From Micromussa lordhowensis (lineage: Eukaryota > Cnidaria > Anthozoa > Scleractinia > Lobophylliidae), in assembly GCA_964020085.1 (NCBI GenBank), contig OZ026604.1, forward strand, positions 20,039,894 to 20,103,893: DNA of 64,000 bases, written 5' to 3'. Below the pieces are notes generated by a model, which saw only the letters and a program-made list of their open reading frames with translations, was not told where the DNA came from and made no database searches. Within the stretch, counting starts at the first letter, position 1; each line of letters opens with the position of its first letter. Shown one piece after another: positions 61,270 through 64,000 of this stretch. The translations under genes were made by a program, and so were the position numbers.

Positions 61270-64000
61270 TTAGTAAAAACGCTGTGGGGGGTTTCTATTC
61301 CTCGCTGGGTATCGCCTGACAGGGGTAGTTGGCCCTGAGTCTCGAACCATTGTTGCACTGGGTGGCTCTCTGTCTCCCTGGGCAACTTCGGGGTCATTTA
61401 CACCTGGCATGATTATCTCTGGATCCATACCTTCCTGCTGCATTGGTCTAGTAATGGGTAATGCGACACCGGGGTTGGAACTTTCTTCGGGTCGGGCAAC
61501 TAGTTGATCGTGGTGTCTTCGAACCACAGTTCCATCTTCCAACTCAATTCTCGCAGACACAGGACCAGTTTCCTGGACGATAGTTCCTGGAATCCACTTA
61601 GGGCCTCTGGAGTAGTTTTGAACACTCACTGAATCGCCGACTTCCACTTGACGCATTCGGCTATGCTGATCATGCTGTATCTTCTGTCTTGACTGCGCTG
61701 CATGTACCTTCGCCGCTACATCTGGTCGCAGCAGATCGAGATGTGACCTCAGACTCCGTCCCCAGCGTAACTGAGCAGGAGACTCACCCGTGGTGCTTTG
61801 GGGGGTAATACGATAACTTAATAGGAACCGAGCTAACTTGGTCTCGACAGTACCATCACCTTGCTTCTTCATCCCTTGCTTAAAAGTCTGCACAGCTCGT
61901 TCCACGAGACCATTTGATGACGGATGGTAAGGAGCAGAAGTAATGTGCTTGATGCCATTTTTCTGTAGAAATGACTTGAACTCGCTGCTCACAAAATTGG
62001 ACCCATTGTCTGACACTACAATCTCTGGTAGGCCGTGTGAAGTAAAGGTTGTCCTCAGCTTTTCAATGGTTGCGCTGGAAGTGGTAGAATTCACACAATG
62101 GATATCCATCCACTTAGAATGTGCATCAATAATTAGGAGAAACATCTTGCCCATAAAAGGACCGGCATAATCTACATGTACTCGAGACCAAGGGCGGCCT
62201 GGCCATTCCCAAGGGTGCAACGGCGAACTGGGTGGCTTCTTTTGGTGGCTTTGGCAGGTAACACAGCATTTCACCTTTTCTTCCAAACGTGAGTCCATTT
62301 TCGGCCACCACACATAGCTCCTAGCTAGGCTTTTCATCCTGACAATTCCGGGGTGGGACTCATGTAGTATGTTTAACACTTCCTCTCTCCCCTGTGGGGG
62401 TATCACGACCCGGGATCCCCAAAGTAGACAGCCAGCATGTACACTCAGTTCCTCTCTTCTAGCAAAATAAGGCTTCAGGGCTTCTTCGTCTACTGCCATG
62501 GGCCATCCGTGAAGAACGAACTGTAGAACTTGAGAAAGTACTGGATCACGGGTGGTCCACAACTTAACTTTAGTGGCATCCACTGGGCTGGTATTGATGG
62601 TCTCTAGAAGGTGAACAATGTCCCCTGGGATGGGCGTGGTCTCTGGAACAACGGGAAGGGGTGGACGACTGAGGGCGTCTGCATTGCCATTCTGTTCACC
62701 AGGGCGATAAATAAGTTCATACTCATACGCAAGCAAAGTCAATGCCCATCGTTGCATCCTACTTGAGGCCATTAGAGGCGTGGCCCGTTCAGGGTTATGC
62801 AGCCCCAAAAGTGGTTTGTGATCTGTGTAGATCTTGAAATGACGTCCAAAACGAAATTGATGGAACTTCTTCACGGCAAAAACTACAGCTAGTGCCTCTT
62901 TATCTAGGTGGCCATAGTTCCTCTCTGCTGTGGAGAGTGTTCGTGAGGCATATGCAACTGGTTTCTCTGAGCCATCTTTCATAACATGGGCCAGGACTGC
63001 CCCAATACCATAGGGTGAAGCATCACAAGATACCACCACCTCTTTCTCAGGATCATAATGCACCAGCACATCTGATGATTGAAGTCGATTCTTGGCCTTA
63101 TCAAACGCTTCTTGTTGCTCTGTACCCCATTTCCAACAGATATCTTTCCTCAGAAGCTCATGTAGTGGCTCCAGGGTGGACGATAGGTCGGGCATGAACT
63201 TGCCATAGACGTGAAGCATCCCTAGAAAGGACTTCAGCTCAGAGGCATTAGTTGGGGTTGGGGCCTCCTTGATGGCCTTTACCTTTGCGTCAACTGGATG
63301 GAACCCTTCTGCATCAATGCGGTGCCCCAGGCACTCCAAAACGGGCTTCATAAATTGGCACTTTTCAGCTTTGAGCCGCAAGCCGGCATCAGAAAGGCGT
63401 CCTAAAACTTTCTCGATGTTGTCTAGGTGCTCTTCCGTGCTGGGCCCTGTGATGAGGATATTATCTAGCAAGACTCCTGTCGAAGGTATTCCTTGCAGCA
63501 AACCCTCCATGGTTCTCTGGAAGATGCCGGGAGCTGAAGAGACCCCATACGGAAGGCGGTTATACCTGAAAAGGCCTTTATGGGTGTTAATTGTCAAAAA
63601 TTCCCTTGAATTCTCATCCACAAGCATCTGCTCATAAGCATGGCTTAAGTCTAACTCAGTAAACGTTTGACCTCCTGCCAACTTTGTGTATAGATCATCA
63701 AGCTTGGGGATAGGGTAGCCATCCAACTTTGAGACCTTATTGACGGTAAGCTTGTAATCTCCACAGACTCTCACTGTGCCATCACTCTTCATGACTGGGA
63801 CAATGGGTGTGGCCCACTCTGAATATTGGACAGGTTGAATGGTCCCTGCCTTCTCAAGTCTCTCCAGGTCTTGCTCAATTTTCTCCCTGAGAGCATATGG
63901 CACTGGTCTGGCTTTATGGAAAATGGGAGTGATTGTGGGATCCACATGGATTTTGGCCTCTGTCCCCTGTAGGGTGCCCAGACCCTCCCCAAATAGCTGT
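61270..64000 (-). CDS. Ty3/Gypsy pol: RT, RNase H, integrase (partial, cut by right edge)
   Basis: The frame is open from the stop at 61270 past 63945 (a GTG, not a real start) to the right edge. It encodes, in order: reverse transcriptase (WATPIVPVMKSDGTVRVCGD, then FTELDLSHAYEQM, then the active-site box VLLDNILIT); RNase H (VVSCDASPYGIGAVLAHVMK, KPVAYASRTLSTAERNY, IYTDHKPL); an H2C2 zinc finger (HESHPGIVRMKS with CCVTCQ); and the integrase core (HVDYAGPF, IVVSDNGSNF, NGLVERAVQTF, giving D-D-E). A C-terminal GPY/F-like module (KWIPGTIVQETGP) follows, then a tail ending NRNPPQRFY. The usual Y-L-D-D is L-L-D-N here, so the second catalytic Asp is lost and RT is probably inactive. The rest is uninterrupted. 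Confidence 0.9.
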   Translation of the reverse strand, partial: QLFGEGLGTLQGTEAKIHVDPTITPIFHKARPVPYALREKIEQDLERLEKAGTIQPVQYSEWATPIVPVMKSDGTVRVCGDYKLTVNKVSKLDGYPIPKLDDLYTKLAGGQTFTELDLSHAYEQMLVDENSREFLTINTHKGLFRYNRLPYGVSSAPGIFQRTMEGLLQGIPSTGVLLDNILITGPSTEEHLDNIEKVLGRLSDAGLRLKAEKCQFMKPVLECLGHRIDAEGFHPVDAKVKAIKEAPTPTNASELKSFLGMLHVYGKFMPDLSSTLEPLHELLRKDICWKWGTEQQEAFDKAKNRLQSSDVLVHYDPEKEVVVSCDASPYGIGAVLAHVMKDGSEKPVAYASRTLSTAERNYGHLDKEALAVVFAVKKFHQFRFGRHFKIYTDHKPLLGLHNPERATPLMASSRMQRWALTLLAYEYELIYRPGEQNGNADALSRPPLPVVPETTPIPGDIVHLLETINTSPVDATKVKLWTTRDPVLSQVLQFVLHGWPMAVDEEALKPYFARREELSVHAGCLLWGSRVVIPPQGREEVLNILHESHPGIVRMKSLARSYVWWPKMDSRLEEKVKCCVTCQSHQKKPPSSPLHPWEWPGRPWSRVHVDYAGPFMGKMFLLIIDAHSKWMDIHCVNSTTSSATIEKLRTTFTSHGLPEIVVSDNGSNFVSSEFKSFLQKNGIKHITSAPYHPSSNGLVERAVQTFKQGMKKQGDGTVETKLARFLLSYRITPQSTTGESPAQLRWGRSLRSHLDLLRPDVAAKVHAAQSRQKIQHDQHSRMRQVEVGDSVSVQNYSRGPKWIPGTIVQETGPVSARIELEDGTVVRRHHDQLVARPEESSNPGVALPITRPMQQEGMDPEIIMPGVNDPEVAQGDREPPSATMVRDSGPTTPVRRYPARNRNPPQRFY

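Noticed and set aside
61943..63637. Plus-strand frames over the Gypsy pol
   Set aside because: Antisense shadows of a clearly coding minus-strand frame.

Overview
The window is eukaryotic and most likely from a cnidarian, probably a stony coral. The evidence is AT-rich intergenic DNA, spliced genes with GTAAGT donors, very dense and nested transposable elements (Penelope-like, CR1/L2-like LINE, Ty3/Gypsy, piggyBac-like, Tc1-like, THAP-transposase and many foldback MITEs), tRNA-Thr-like dispersed copies, and a large HEPN-NACHT-WD40 protein of the kind expanded in corals. The organism call is inference; no single-copy marker settles it.

The left 37 kb is dominated by a direct segmental duplication. 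Copy A (1-13828) and copy B (22875-36799) share the N-terminal part of a minus-strand HEPN/coiled-coil/NACHT/WD40 gene, a LINE, a decayed Gypsy element, tRNA-Thr-like pseudogenes, exon-like minus-strand modules, a TTAA-flanked element and a second terminal-repeat element. The copies are distinguished by element insertions that are present in one and cleanly absent in the other. A 200-N scaffold gap (18801-19000) lies between the copies, so assembly duplication must be kept in mind. Only copy B shows the whole NACHT gene (19290-23876); copy A runs off the left edge.

Between the copies lies a compact mobile unit. It holds a five-exon THAP-domain plus DDE transposase gene (13944-16064, plus strand, one frameshift) facing a four-exon remnant of a Ulp1-like (C48) cysteine protease (16122-16917, minus strand). 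The protease gene is interrupted by a Penelope-like element whose GIY-YIG half is inverted relative to its reverse-transcriptase half. Penelope-derived sequences here carry hammerhead-ribozyme-like motifs at four sites.

From 37 to 64 kb the sequence holds: a BEN-domain protein with a Thr-rich tandem-repeat region (37966-39414) and a TATA-driven two-exon gene start (42442-42733) that may belong to it; a third partial copy of the duplicated repeat sequence (43065-43712); several palindromic MITEs; a broken cluster of virus-like (Polinton/adintovirus-like) genes on the minus strand (47870-49600); a GTG-rich minisatellite; a Penelope palindrome; a LINE end with a hexamer tail; an intact GNAT acetyltransferase gene (55275-56354) with a truncated paralogous 5' piece 3 kb away; a LINE with a long TATC microsatellite inside a foldback element; nested MITEs; and a Ty3/Gypsy pol ORF (61270 to the right edge) whose RT active-site motif is altered.

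Host genes are therefore few: the NACHT gene, the BEN gene, the GNAT gene and possibly the unnamed spliced gene starts. Most of the remaining sequence is mobile DNA.
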